A DNA stretch of 64,000 bases from Longimicrobium sp. (GCF_035474595.1 NZ_DATIND010000001.1:62001-126000), one strand, 5' to 3'. Positions 25,177 to 33,846 are shown, counted from the first letter of the stretch. Notes: a model not told the origin generated them from the letters alone. Numbers and translations: made by a program.

Positions 25177-27702
25177 TCAGGGTTTGCGCAGATAGATGGG
25201 CGGGATCTCCACCGCGTCCGAGCCGGCGGTCGCGGGGACGGCGAAGCGCACGGACGCAGGCTCCGTCACCGCGCCCAGCGCCGCGAGCGAGCTGGCGGCC
25301 ACGGTGAGCGTGTACTCGCCCGCGGGGAGCCGGGTGACGTAGAACTCGCCGTCGCTGAAGGTCACGGCGCGGCGCGCCTGGGAGTCACCCTCGCGGCGGA
25401 TCTCCACGGTGATGCCGCCCAGCGCGCCCCGCGTCCCCCGCCAGCGCACGTGCCCCGCCGCCTCGCGCGTGCGCACCAGCGGCAGGTCGATGCGGCTGTA
25501 CGCGTTGGGCGTGGGCCGCAGCAGGTACTCCGGCGTGCGCGGCGCCACGTCCGTCACCGTCAGGCTCAGCGTGTCCACGCCCAGCGGGAGGACGGCGTAC
25601 GGGAGCAGTCCCCACGAACGGTAGCGGCCGCTGGCGTCGGACTTCGCCCGCTCGCCGCCCACCGCCACGGGAACGTCGGCCGCGGGCTGCTCGCCCTGGT
25701 CCATCACCCCGTTGCCGTTCTCGTCGTAGAACACGCGCCCGCTCACCCCGCCGCGCCCCATCGTCTCGAACGGGCTGGCGACGATGCCGCCGGCGCCCAG
25801 CGCCACCCCGCCGCCGGCGCTCACGAAGGCGCCGCGGCGCGCGCCCTGGCTGAAGGCGTTGGTCTGCAGGTACGCCGAGGGCGTGCGCGTCACCAGCGCG
25901 ATGGCCAGCTCCGGCTGGCGCGTGTCCCCGTTCCACCCGGCCGAGACGGTGACGCTGGCGCGCTCGGCGGGGCGGAACTGCGCGCCCAGCGAAGCCGTCC
26001 GCACCCCGCCCGCCGACCAGTCGACGCGCGAGGTGAGGTTCAGGTCGCGGAGCGTGGGAAAGACGTAGCGCGGGACGAAGATGTGCGCCTGCACCGTGGC
26101 CACGTCCGCCGCCTGGAAGCCGCTCTCGTACGCGGCGGTCACCTGCACGCGCCGGTAGCCGCTGGTAGCCGACGCCTGCCACGCGTCCACGCCGCCGGGG
26201 CGCTCGCCGCGCGTCCGGAGCGCCAGGCCCAGCAGCTGCCCGCGCCCCGGGAGCCCCACCTTCAGCGTTCCCCCCGCCTCGGTGAACCACTGCGGCGCGG
26301 TGAGCGTGCTGAACCCCTCCTGCCGCTTCCATCCCCCCGCCACGCGCCACCCCCCGAAGCGGTTGTAGCGCTGCAGCTCGGCGTGCACGAACGAGCCGGC
26401 GCGCGCCCGCACCTCGGCGCGCAGCTCCGGCCGCGGATTCCACGACGCGATCCCGTACGGGTGCGTCTCGGCCGCGCTGTCGCGGCGCGCGGTGTGGTCC
26501 ACCCCCGCGCCCAGCGTCAGCGTCCTCGACATCCCCCGGCGCAGGTCCGCGTAGCCGTACCCCGCGCACTCGTCGGTGCGGCAGGCCCCCGCGCCGGCGA
26601 AGTATCTCCATTCCCCCGGCGGCACCTGGACGGCCGGGACCAGGAAGGTGAGCTCCTCCACCCGCTCCTGCCCGGCGGGGCCCAGCAGGCGCACGCGCAC
26701 CGGCGTGGTTCCGTAGCCGATGGGCGTGGGCACCGGGTCCTGCGAGCCGCGGGTGGAGACGCCCACCAGGTAGTCGCCCTGGTACACCTCGTACTCCCAC
26801 CCGGCGGGAACCACCGGGCGGATCAGCGCCTCGCCGAAGAAGCGCGGCGCGTACACCGGCTCGTTGGTCACCGCCGCGCCGAAGAAGGGGCGGGTGATGA
26901 GGCCGTCGCTCAGCACGTCGCCCAGCTGCAGCTGCCGGACCCAGCGCGAGCGCGGGAAGGCGCGCTCGAAGGTGCCGTACGGGTCCACGAAGCGCACGCC
27001 GCCCGAGTCGAACGCCGCCGTCCCCCCGCTCTCGATCGATCCCCCCAGCAGCGCCGCGCCCACCGCCGCGCGTCCGCGCCCGCGGAAGTCGCCCTGCGTC
27101 CAGTCTCCCGAGATCCCCCATCCCGCCGTCCATCCGCCGCTGCGCGAGGGATAGGGGACGTCCGGCTCGGGCGCGGGACGCAGCGCGCCGCCGCCCGCGC
27201 GGATGTCGCCTTCGCGGCGGGCGGCCTCCTGCGCGCGGCGCACGGCCGGGAAGTCGTTCCGCCCGCCGAAGAGGATGCTCACGTTCTCCCAGTCCACCTG
27301 CACCTCGCCGCCCAGGATCCGGCCCAGCGCGGCGGGGGAGAGGTAGACCTCGCGCTCGCGCCGCAGCCACTCCTCCGGGGCGACGGTGAAGGCGGTGCGG
27401 GCGGAGGTGACGGTGCGGGTGGCGAGGTCCACGCGCGTGCTCCACACCCCCGGCGGCCACTGCAGGGTCACGGTGTCGCCGCGGTCCTCCACGGGGATCT
27501 GGAGATAGTCCAGCGCGGCGCGCAGCGGCACCAGCGGCTGCCCGCGCGGGTCCAGCAGGACGGAGACGGTGCGGCTTTCGGGGAGCGCGGTCAGGCGGAG
27601 CTCGAAGAGCCCCTCTTCCTGCGCGGCCGCGCGGCGGGGGGCGATGAAGACGGAGACCAGGGGGAGAAGGAGGGCGCCCGCGCACCGGGTCCAGCGGCGC
27701 AT
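25177..27702 (-). CDS. Usher-like outer-membrane protein of the pilus/coat cluster
   Basis: The product has 841 residues with a signal peptide (CAGALLLPLVSVFIAPRRAAA-Q). The N-terminus (30-150) looks like a small alpha/beta domain (VSVLLDPRGQPLVPLRAALDYL), followed by a long beta-barrel-like region with usher features: LQLGDVLSDG, PFFGAAVTNEPVYAPRFF, GWEYEVYQGDYLVG. Near residue 650 is an SdrD/CarD-type calcium-binding turn (VFYDENGNGVMDQGEQP), followed by two carboxypeptidase-regulatory-like beta domains. Ushers assemble fimbrial subunits across the outer membrane. It is the last gene of a five-gene operon, starting 7 bases after the preceding stop. The usher call rests on context plus barrel-like composition. 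Confidence 0.75.
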   Translation of the reverse strand: MRRWTRCAGALLLPLVSVFIAPRRAAAQEEGLFELRLTALPESRTVSVLLDPRGQPLVPLRAALDYLQIPVEDRGDTVTLQWPPGVWSTRVDLATRTVTSARTAFTVAPEEWLRREREVYLSPAALGRILGGEVQVDWENVSILFGGRNDFPAVRRAQEAARREGDIRAGGGALRPAPEPDVPYPSRSGGWTAGWGISGDWTQGDFRGRGRAAVGAALLGGSIESGGTAAFDSGGVRFVDPYGTFERAFPRSRWVRQLQLGDVLSDGLITRPFFGAAVTNEPVYAPRFFGEALIRPVVPAGWEYEVYQGDYLVGVSTRGSQDPVPTPIGYGTTPVRVRLLGPAGQERVEELTFLVPAVQVPPGEWRYFAGAGACRTDECAGYGYADLRRGMSRTLTLGAGVDHTARRDSAAETHPYGIASWNPRPELRAEVRARAGSFVHAELQRYNRFGGWRVAGGWKRQEGFSTLTAPQWFTEAGGTLKVGLPGRGQLLGLALRTRGERPGGVDAWQASATSGYRRVQVTAAYESGFQAADVATVQAHIFVPRYVFPTLRDLNLTSRVDWSAGGVRTASLGAQFRPAERASVTVSAGWNGDTRQPELAIALVTRTPSAYLQTNAFSQGARRGAFVSAGGGVALGAGGIVASPFETMGRGGVSGRVFYDENGNGVMDQGEQPAADVPVAVGGERAKSDASGRYRSWGLLPYAVLPLGVDTLSLTVTDVAPRTPEYLLRPTPNAYSRIDLPLVRTREAAGHVRWRGTRGALGGITVEIRREGDSQARRAVTFSDGEFYVTRLPAGEYTLTVAASSLAALGAVTEPASVRFAVPATAGSDAVEIPPIYLRKP

Positions 27703-27709
27703 GGCTCCC

Positions 27710-28327
27710 TCAGCCGATCACGGTGACGGTGATCGTGACCGGGGCGGAGTAGGTGCCGGGCTTCAGCGAGCCGGCGGGGACGCTCAGCTGCCCGCCGACG
27801 TACACGTCCGCCGCGAAGACGTTGTTCTGCGGCGTGTTGTTCGGCAGGTCGATCACCAGCGCCGCGGCCGGCGTGGTGTGCGACGACGGGTTGAACGACG
27901 CGTCCTGCACCGCGCAGACGCCCGCCGTTCCCGTGCTCTGGTTCCAGACGCAGAGCCAGCCGTACTGCGTGCCGTTCCAGCTCACCGGCATGGTGGCCGT
28001 GCCGTTGGCCAGCTGCGTGGGGAGGGTGAAGCGCACGCCGTAGCGCACCGTCTTGGCCAGGTTCCCGAAGCGCGCCCCCGCCGCCCACGTTCCCACGGGA
28101 TAGGCGGGACGGGCGGGGACGGAGACCACCTGCCCGGGGCTCACGTTGCCGAAGTACAGGTCGCGCGTGGTGGTCAGCAGGATGGGCGGCGGGGCCACGA
28201 TGACGCTGGCGGTGACCGTCGACTTCCACTGCGGCGGCGTCTGGGCGGCGGCGCGCGCGGCCACGCCCGGTGCCGCCAGGAGCAGCACCGGGGTGAGGAT
28301 GGACAGCAGCGCGCCGCGCGGAGTCAT
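27710..28327 (-). CDS. Pilus/coat subunit-like exported protein (SCPU/DUF4402-like)
   Basis: The product has 205 residues. The signal peptide is LLSILTPVLLLAAPGVAARAAA-Q. The mature part is beta-rich, starting TASVIVAPPPILLTTTRDLYFGNVSPG, a pattern seen in chaperone-usher subunits and spore-coat-U-like proteins. Two cysteines (WLCVWNQ, VCAVQD) could form the disulfide of an Ig-like fold, and it ends YSAPVTITVTVIG. The ATG overlaps the chaperone stop by four bases (ATGA), so translation is coupled. It is probably the tip or major subunit handed from the chaperone to the usher. Confidence 0.75.
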   Translation of the reverse strand: MTPRGALLSILTPVLLLAAPGVAARAAAQTPPQWKSTVTASVIVAPPPILLTTTRDLYFGNVSPGQVVSVPARPAYPVGTWAAGARFGNLAKTVRYGVRFTLPTQLANGTATMPVSWNGTQYGWLCVWNQSTGTAGVCAVQDASFNPSSHTTPAAALVIDLPNNTPQNNVFAADVYVGGQLSVPAGSLKPGTYSAPVTITVTVIG

Positions 28328-29172
28328 GAGACGGGGATCCGCTGGTCGATGGGCGCCGCCGGGAGCGCGCCGCCGGGGGGCAGGTCCTCGCGCCCGGTGT
28401 CGATGTGGATGCGCACGGTGAACGGCCCGCTCGCCCCCGCGGGAACGGCGAAGGTGAGCCGGCGCCGCATCGTCCGGTAGACGGCCAGGTCGTCGTACAG
28501 CGTGGCGACCACACTGCCGCCCGCGTCCACCAGCTCGGCGCGCATCCGGCCGAGGTAGGCGGCGTTGCCGGTGCGGTTCAGGTCCACCTGCATCTGCACC
28601 CCGTCCGCCGTGCGCCGGGCCGACGCGGCGGTGAGGCTCACGCCGGTGTGGACGTCGCCCTTCCGGTAGTTGGCGGCCATCACCAGCGTGGTCTGCACGT
28701 TCAATTGCAGCCGCACGTCGCCCTGCGTCTGCTCGATCGGCGGCTGCCCGCCGCGCGACGAGACCAGCACGCGCGCCCAGTACTCCCCGTCCGCCAGGTC
28801 CGCCGGCGGCTCCACCAGGACGCGGACGATCTGCCGCTGGCCGGGCTGCAGCAGGAGGCGGCGCGGGAATGCGCGCAGCCACGCCATGGCGCTGGGCTCG
28901 CCCGCGGGCGGCTCCTTCGTGGTCGGCACGGTCACGTTCCCCGCCGAGTCCGCCTGCGGGAAGCCGTAGGCGAAGTCGATGGTCACCTCTTCGGCCAGCG
29001 AGCCGGGGTTGAAGAGGGTGAGCACCGCCGTACGGGTGCGGCTGTCGATGTACAGCGCCGTGGGGCTCACCGACACGGCGTGCGCGCGCGCGGCCGTGCC
29101 CGCCAGCAGCGCCAGCGCGGCGGCGGCGATGCGCCCAGATCGGGAGAAGGAGATGCGACCGCGTACGGCCAT
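28324..29172 (-). CDS. PapD-like periplasmic pilus chaperone
   Basis: The product has 282 residues with a signal peptide (RIAAAALALLAGTAARAHA). The first domain has the chaperone G1-like start VSVSPTALYIDSRTRTAVLTLFNPG and the strand RLLLQPGQRQIVRVLVEPP, typical of PapD/FimC. The second domain starts near QLNVQTTLVMAANYRKGD. It is longer than classic chaperones (about 230) because of a Pro/Gly insert around residue 85. It should bind subunits in the periplasm through donor-strand complementation. It overlaps the next gene by four bases. Confidence 0.82.
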   Translation of the reverse strand: MAVRGRISFSRSGRIAAAALALLAGTAARAHAVSVSPTALYIDSRTRTAVLTLFNPGSLAEEVTIDFAYGFPQADSAGNVTVPTTKEPPAGEPSAMAWLRAFPRRLLLQPGQRQIVRVLVEPPADLADGEYWARVLVSSRGGQPPIEQTQGDVRLQLNVQTTLVMAANYRKGDVHTGVSLTAASARRTADGVQMQVDLNRTGNAAYLGRMRAELVDAGGSVVATLYDDLAVYRTMRRRLTFAVPAGASGPFTVRIHIDTGREDLPPGGALPAAPIDQRIPVS

Positions 29173-29199
29173 CCGGGTTTTCCTGCTGAGGTCCCGCGT

Positions 29200-29718
29200 T
29201 CACGTCGCCGGGTTGGCGACGACCACGTTCACGGTGATGGTGGCCGAGTAGCTCCCCGGCGCCTGCCTCGGCCCCGGCTCGGCCGAGCCGCCCAGCCAGA
29301 CGGTGGCGCCGCCCAGCCCGGGGGGGATGTTGAACGACACCGGCGCCGCCGGGTCGAAGACCAGGCTCTTTCCCGAGCCCGGAAAGGTCACCCGCCCGTC
29401 CGCCGCGCCGAAGCGCAGCGGAAGAAGCGCGCCGCCCGGTCCCGTCCCCGCGCGCAGCCCCGGCGGGAGCTCGAAGGCCACGGTCACGTGCCCCGCGCCC
29501 AGCAGCTCGATCGAGGCGCGGTGGCTCCCGTCCATGGGGCTGACCACCGTGGGGATGCCGGACGACAGGGTGCCGAAGCGCAGCCCCTGCACCGGAAGCA
29601 CGGAGACCGTGCCCTGCGCGCGGGCAGGGCACGGTCCCGCGAGCAGGGCCAGGAGCGCGGCGCAGAGCCACGCCCCCGGCCCGCGGCGAAGCGCGGACGC
29701 AGCAGTGCGCTTCGCCAT
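29200..29718 (-). CDS. DUF4402-type exported subunit-like protein
   Basis: The product has 172 residues with a signal peptide (AWLCAALLALLAGPCPARA-Q). The mature part shows DUF4402 features: LRFGTLSSG near the N-terminus and the final APGSYSATITVNVVVAN strand. It lies between the chaperone gene and the 29727 gene with short gaps (27 and 8 bases), so it is probably a structural or adaptor subunit of the same fibre. Confidence 0.75.
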   Translation of the reverse strand: MAKRTAASALRRGPGAWLCAALLALLAGPCPARAQGTVSVLPVQGLRFGTLSSGIPTVVSPMDGSHRASIELLGAGHVTVAFELPPGLRAGTGPGGALLPLRFGAADGRVTFPGSGKSLVFDPAAPVSFNIPPGLGGATVWLGGSAEPGPRQAPGSYSATITVNVVVANPAT

Positions 29719-29726
29719 GGCCGCGA

Positions 29727-30260
29727 TCAGTTGGTCGCGGTGAAGGTGAAGTCCACGTCACCCGTGAAGGTGCCCACGCCCGAAGCCGCGTTGCCGGTCA
29801 CGGTGCCGCCGACCAGCACGAAGGTGTTCTGCACGGTGCCGGGGGCCGCCGCGTTGAACGAGAACGAGGCGCAGCTGCCCACCGCGGTGCCGGTGCCGCC
29901 GCTGCTGGTGGCCGTGGCGCAGGTGGCCGAGAAGCCCAGCGTGGTGTTGGTGACCGGGTTGGTGAGCGACGTCGGGACCACGGCGGTCACGCCGACGTTG
30001 GAGTTGTGCGACACCTGGATCTGGCCCAGGCCGGCGGTGGTCAGCCCCGAGAGCGAAGCCTGGCCGGCGCCGCTGGAGGCCAGCGTGGAGCTGGCGCCCA
30101 TGGCCAGCGTGCCGAACTTCAGCGGGTGCGTGGTGGCGGCGGTCAGGCTGGCCTGCACGGTGGCGCTGGCGATCACGGTGGCGCTGGCGGTCTGCGCGCG
30201 GGCCATGGCGGGAACGGCGGCGCACGCCACGGCGGCGAGGCTCAGGACGAGCTTCTTCAT
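29727..30260 (-). CDS. DUF4402-type major subunit-like protein, first gene of the pilus operon
   Basis: The product has 177 residues from an ATG preceded by GAGGAG. The signal peptide is MKKLVLSLAAVACAAVPAMARA-Q. The mature part is Ala/Thr/Ser-rich and all-beta: ASATVQASLTAATTHPLKFGTLAMGASST, then two cysteines (SATCATATSSGG, GSCASFSFNA), ending GVGTFTGDVDFTFTATN. Its size, composition and first position suggest the abundant subunit of a chaperone-usher fibre or spore/cell coat. Two GTTCCCN4GGGAAC palindromes lie 180 bases upstream. Confidence 0.8.
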   Translation of the reverse strand: MKKLVLSLAAVACAAVPAMARAQTASATVIASATVQASLTAATTHPLKFGTLAMGASSTLASSGAGQASLSGLTTAGLGQIQVSHNSNVGVTAVVPTSLTNPVTNTTLGFSATCATATSSGGTGTAVGSCASFSFNAAAPGTVQNTFVLVGGTVTGNAASGVGTFTGDVDFTFTATN

Positions 30261-30438
30261 GGATCTGCTCCTCAGGGTGTGTTTTGGAGATGGGGATCGC
30301 TGCTTCAGTGCACTGCGAGGTTCTGCACGGGCAGTCGCCGCTCTGGGGAGGCAACGCACGTGCCCTGCGGACCGTGTAGGGAAGTTGAACGGTGGCAAGA
30401 ATTTATACGGCTCCCCGGAGGCTGTCCATCGTCTCCGT

Positions 30439-30477
30439 GTTCCCAATGGGGAACGCGCTTTGTTCCCGATCGGGAAC
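30439..30477. promoter_or_regulatory. Paired GTTCCC-N4-GGGAAC palindromes upstream of the pilus operon
   Basis: GTTCCCAATGGGGAAC (30439-30454) and GTTCCCGATCGGGAAC (30462-30477) are 7 bases apart, so their centres are 23 bases apart, about two helix turns. A similar pair lies at 21881-21918. The arrangement fits two dimers of a regulator or a dispersed palindrome. The rest of the 775-base gap (30261-31035) shows no gene. Confidence 0.5.
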
Positions 30478-30749
30478 AAATCACCTGGATCCGCTCCATT
30501 TGTCGGATCGCGTGTGCCGCCGGAAACGCGCGGAGGTGACGGATTGCAACACCTGCCGCACTCTGCAATGTCCGAAGTGGATATGGAGCAACCGCTTGGA
30601 TCAGGAAGACGAACCGCCGGCCGTAGAATCCGGTCGCGCGAGATCGATCGGAAGGGATGGGACCCGCCGCGGGAAAGGTGTGTGTCCGATCGGGATCATC
30701 CCCCAAACGCAGAGCCCGGCGGAGACGCCGTCTCCATACCGGATCCGGG

Positions 30750-30880
30750 GATGATCGTGCAATCCGGCGCACGTGCGGCCTTGGCTATGGATCCTTCGGC
30801 CTGCAACCGTTCGTGCGGCGGCAAGAACGGTGTGGGCGGCCTCAGGATGACGTCTCTCTCTGCGTTGGTAGATTCGGATC
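30750..30880 (-). repeat. Dispersed element, family 1, copy c (reversed)
   Basis: Read on the minus strand it gives CGCAGAGAGAGACGTCATCC, TGAGGCCGCCCACACCG, CGAACGGTTGCAGGCCGAAGG and a GCACGTGCG tail. It matches the 15566 copy along most of its length. Confidence 0.75.
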
Positions 30881-30970
30881 GGGTATGATCATTCCCCAAC
30901 ACAGAAAGCCGGCGGAGATGCCATCTCCACCGGCTCGACCCCCGCGCTGATGCCACAGAATGAGCGGATC

Positions 30971-31026
30971 AGCCTCGCGCAGTTTGCGAGGCTTCCCGTA
31001 GTGGTTGCTGCGGCTTCAGCCGCCGG
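30971..31026 (-). repeat. REP-like twin hairpin, family 2, copy 2
   Basis: This is the reverse of copy 1: stem GCCTCGCGC..GCGAGGC, linker TTCCCGTAGTGGTTGCT, stem GCGGCTTCAGCCGCCG. The flank GAGCGGATCAG is shared with copy 4. It ends 10 bases before the aminotransferase stop, so it probably forms the 3' end of that transcript. Confidence 0.85.
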
Positions 31027-31035
31027 AGCGCCAGC

Positions 31036-32178
31036 TCACCGCATCGAGCCGAGCGCGTCGACGAAGAGGTCGTTCTCGTCCGGCGTGTTGTAGAAGTGGG
31101 GCGACACGCGGACGTAGCCGGCGCGGTAGTCCACGATGATGCCGCGCTCGGCCAGGCGGCGGACCGCGCCGGGCGCGTCCGGGTGGCGGACGAGGATGAT
31201 GGCGGAGCGGCGCGCGGGGTCGCGGGCCATCTTCAATTCCCATCCCTCGTCATCCAGCCGCGCGACGAGATGCTCGGTGAGCGCCTTCGTGCGCTCCAGG
31301 CACTTCTCCAGCCCCGCCGCGGCGAAGACCTCCAGTCCCCCCAGCGCCGTGTAGACCGTGGGGACGGCGGGGGTGCCCAGGGAGAAGCGCCCGGCGTCCT
31401 CGCGGTACTCCAGCTCGTCCACGCGGAAGGCGAACTGGTTCGCCGCCCCGAACCACGAGGTCACGGTGGGGCGCAGCGAGTCGATGAGCTCCTCGCGCAC
31501 CCAGAGGAAGGCCAGCCCCGGCCCGCCGAGGAGCCACTTCAGCGGCCCGCCCACGTACACGTCCGCGTCCAGCGCGCGCGGGTCGACGGCGATCTGCCCC
31601 GCGGCCTGGTAGCCATCGACCAGGAAGAGCGCTCCCGCGGCCCGCGCCGCCTTCGCCACCGGCCCCAGCTCCTGCACGTAGCCGGTGCCGTAGAAGACGT
31701 GCGAGGTGGCGACGATGGCCGTCCGCTCGTCCACGTACTCCGCCCAGCGCGCCGGGTCCACCCCGATCCCGTCGTCGCTGGGAACGCGGACCACCTCCAC
31801 GTCGTGCCGCGCGAGCCACTGGTAGACCAGGGTGGGGAAGTCGAGGTCGGCGACGACGACCTTGTTGCGCTTCGAGTAGTCGACCGCCGAGGCGATGGCC
31901 GCCACCGCGCCGGAGACGCTGGGCGAGAGGGCGACTTCGCTGCGGCGCGCGTTCCAGAGCCAGGCCACGCGGTCCAGCAGGTGGCCGATGCGCCCCATCC
32001 ACAGCTCGTACCAGGCGCTGGCGCCCAAGGTATTCCAGAGCGCCTGGTACTCGCCCAGGTACCCCATCGACCGCGTGCCCAGCGCGCCCAGCGAGCAGGA
32101 GTTCAGGTAGGTGCGCGTCTGCAGGATGGGGAACTCGCGGCGGAAGGCCTCGAGCTCCGGATGGGGGACGGTGCTCAT
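31036..32178 (-). CDS. Aminotransferase class V-fold PLP enzyme
   Basis: The product has 380 residues. It has the fold-type I layout of the cysteine desulfurase/kynureninase group: YLNSCSLGALGTRS near the start, a cofactor-contact region ALSPSVSGAVAAIASAVD, FLVDGYQAAGQIAVD, and the PLP lysine in YVGGPLKWLLGGPG. It ends with RVSPHFYNTPDENDLFVDAL, typical of the family. The substrate cannot be told from sequence. Its ATG overlaps the stop of the CMD gene by four bases, so both are translated together. Confidence 0.87.
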   Translation of the reverse strand: MSTVPHPELEAFRREFPILQTRTYLNSCSLGALGTRSMGYLGEYQALWNTLGASAWYELWMGRIGHLLDRVAWLWNARRSEVALSPSVSGAVAAIASAVDYSKRNKVVVADLDFPTLVYQWLARHDVEVVRVPSDDGIGVDPARWAEYVDERTAIVATSHVFYGTGYVQELGPVAKAARAAGALFLVDGYQAAGQIAVDPRALDADVYVGGPLKWLLGGPGLAFLWVREELIDSLRPTVTSWFGAANQFAFRVDELEYREDAGRFSLGTPAVPTVYTALGGLEVFAAAGLEKCLERTKALTEHLVARLDDEGWELKMARDPARRSAIILVRHPDAPGAVRRLAERGIIVDYRAGYVRVSPHFYNTPDENDLFVDALGSMR

Positions 32179-32579
32179 GCGCCCACCTCCTCCGCGCCCT
32201 CGGTGAGCTCCTCGTCCGACGCGGCCGAAGCGCCGGTCTGCGCGTTGATCTGGTCCAGCGTGTCGACCGCGCGGCGGAGGTGGGGGATGACGATGGAGCC
32301 GCCGACGACCAGGCCCACGTTGAAGGCCTCGAGGAACTGGGGGTCGGTGACGCCCTCTTCCTTGCAGCGGACGATGTGGTAGGTGATGCAGTCGTCGCAG
32401 CGCAGCACCATCGAGGCGACCAGGCCCAGGAGCTCCTTGGTCTTCACGTCGAGCGCGCCGGGCTCGTAGCAGCGGGTGTCGAGCGCGAAGAAGCGCTTGA
32501 TCTCCAGGTTGCCGGCTTCCAGGATGCGCTCGTTCATGCGCTCGCGGAACCGGCGGAATTCTTCCAGGCTGTTCGCCAT
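32175..32579 (-). CDS. Carboxymuconolactone decarboxylase/AhpD-like protein
   Basis: The product has 134 residues with the CMD/AhpD-like helical core LDVKTKELLGLVASMVLRCD and the redox motif CDDCITYH, in which CxxC plus a nearby His carry peroxidase or disulfide reductase activity in this family. The C-terminal tail is acidic. It is first gene of a two-gene operon with the PLP enzyme through an ATGA overlap. The role is probably peroxide or thiol metabolism, inferred from the family. Confidence 0.88.
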   Translation of the reverse strand: MANSLEEFRRFRERMNERILEAGNLEIKRFFALDTRCYEPGALDVKTKELLGLVASMVLRCDDCITYHIVRCKEEGVTDPQFLEAFNVGLVVGGSIVIPHLRRAVDTLDQINAQTGASAASDEELTEGAEEVGA

Positions 32580-32861
32580 CGCTCGTCGCGCTCATCTCGG
32601 GTGGAGTAAGGAGCCGCGCAACCTGCGGCGGCCGTCCTCCCCCGTCAAGCGCCATCCACGTTAGCGGATTCGATATCGGGATCACGCAGGAACGCGGGTG
32701 CGGCAGGAGAATCCCGCCGCACCCGCGCCGCTTGCCCGTCCCGCGCTCGCCGCGAAGGCGGGGACGCGGGGTCAGCCCTGCAGCTTCGCCAGCCGCCACG
32801 ATGGCCGCTTCGGACGCACGCGCGGGCGGCGCCGGCGCGGGACGGCTCTCCCGCGACGGGA

Positions 32862-33479
32862 TCAGCCTTCGCTGCGGCCGCCGCGGAACACGCGCAGGCC
32901 ATCGCCGCCCATCAGCATCAGCCGCGCATCGCTCGCGCCGTAGCGGCGCATCAGGTCGTGCATCACCGGCTCCTCGCCGTCCCACGGGTAGCCGTAGACC
33001 ACGTCGAAGTCGATGAGCGGACGGCCCAGCCGGCGGTACGCGGACTCGCCGTCGCCCAGCGTGCCGGTGCGCGAGTCGCCGTCGCGGCCGCGGAAGCGGT
33101 AGCCGGTGGGGAACAGGCTTCCCGCCGCGAAGCGCGCCGCCGAGCCGTGCCGCGCCGCCAGCGCGCGTGCCACCTCCACCAGCCGCGCGTCCAGCTCGAT
33201 CCCGTACGCCTCGAAGCCCAGCAGGTCGGCCAGGATGGTGATGACGCCGGTGGCCGACCCCCACTCCAGGAAGCGCCGCCCCGGCGCGCGCAGCGCCCGC
33301 AGCCCCTCCAGCACGCGGGCGTAGTCGCCCGGCATGAAGGGGTGGAAGCCGTTCGCGCGCACCTCGCGGTCGAAGCGCTCCCAGATGTCGCGCCCGTCCG
33401 CGATCACCGCCGCCAGCCGCGCCTCCAGCGCCGCGTCGGCGCCGCGGGCCGAGGCGGACGGCGGGGCGCTACTCGCCAC
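32862..33479 (-). CDS. SAM-dependent methyltransferase-like protein
   Basis: The product has 205 residues from a GTG at 33479. The Rossmann motif reads LEWGSATGVITILADLLGFEAYGIELDARLVEVARAL, with motif I E/WGSATG and an acidic motif II (IELD), and then a later DFDVVYGYPWDGEEPVMHDLM. A helical N-terminus (DIWERFDREVRANGFHPFMPGDYARVL) precedes it. The frame is open to 33737, but that extension is Arg-rich and overlaps the gene at 33469. The substrate is unknown. Translation is probably coupled to that small gene. Confidence 0.75.
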   Translation of the reverse strand: MASSAPPSASARGADAALEARLAAVIADGRDIWERFDREVRANGFHPFMPGDYARVLEGLRALRAPGRRFLEWGSATGVITILADLLGFEAYGIELDARLVEVARALAARHGSAARFAAGSLFPTGYRFRGRDGDSRTGTLGDGESAYRRLGRPLIDFDVVYGYPWDGEEPVMHDLMRRYGASDARLMLMGGDGLRVFRGGRSEG

Positions 33480-33675
33480 CGTCGTCTCCGCCGCCGTCCT
33501 CGTCGTCCGCGCCGGTGCGCGCCATCTCCGCGCCCTCCAGCCCGGCGCCCGTGGAGTCGCCGGCGAGCGCGGCCTCGCGGCGGGCGCGCTTCTTTTCTTC
33601 CTTCTCTTCCTGCTTGCGCTGCCTGCCGAGCTCCTTGCTCCGCTTCTCGGCGCCGTAGTTGGGGCGTCTGGCCAT
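33469..33675 (-). CDS. Small basic/acidic charged protein of conserved type
   Basis: The product has 68 residues: MARRPNYGAEKRSKELGRQR, then a Lys/Glu/Arg-rich helix (KQEEKEEKKRARREAALAG), and an acidic Gly/Asp tail. Small proteins with this N-terminus occur in many bacterial groups, but their role is unknown. It overlaps the methyltransferase start by 11 bases, so the two form a coupled pair. Confidence 0.65.
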   Translation of the reverse strand: MARRPNYGAEKRSKELGRQRKQEEKEEKKRARREAALAGDSTGAGLEGAEMARTGADDEDGGGDDGGE

Positions 33676-33782
33676 GACCTGGCTCTCCGTGTGCTCGTGG
33701 GTCGCGCGGTCCGGCTCCCGGGCCGCGTCCGGCTCATCCCCGCATCCGCGCAACAAACCGGCCGCGGGGAGGGATGCGGAAA

Positions 33783-33810
33783 GGGCCACCCCCGCGAGCG
33801 GGAGTGGCCC
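33783..33810 (-). terminator. Terminator of the cold-shock gene
   Basis: GGGCCACCCCCGC at 33783-33795 pairs with GCGGGAGTGGCCC at 33798-33810 (one mismatch). It lies 37 bases downstream of the cold-shock stop on the minus strand. Confidence 0.7.
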
Positions 33811-33846
33811 TCGTGGCACCTGCGGCCTGCGCCGAGGTCCCGAAAA

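Noticed and set aside
33480-33737. Longer N-terminus of the methyltransferase-like protein
   Set aside because: The extension is Arg/Ser/Ala-rich, overlaps the small conserved gene at 33469-33675 and has no methyltransferase features.
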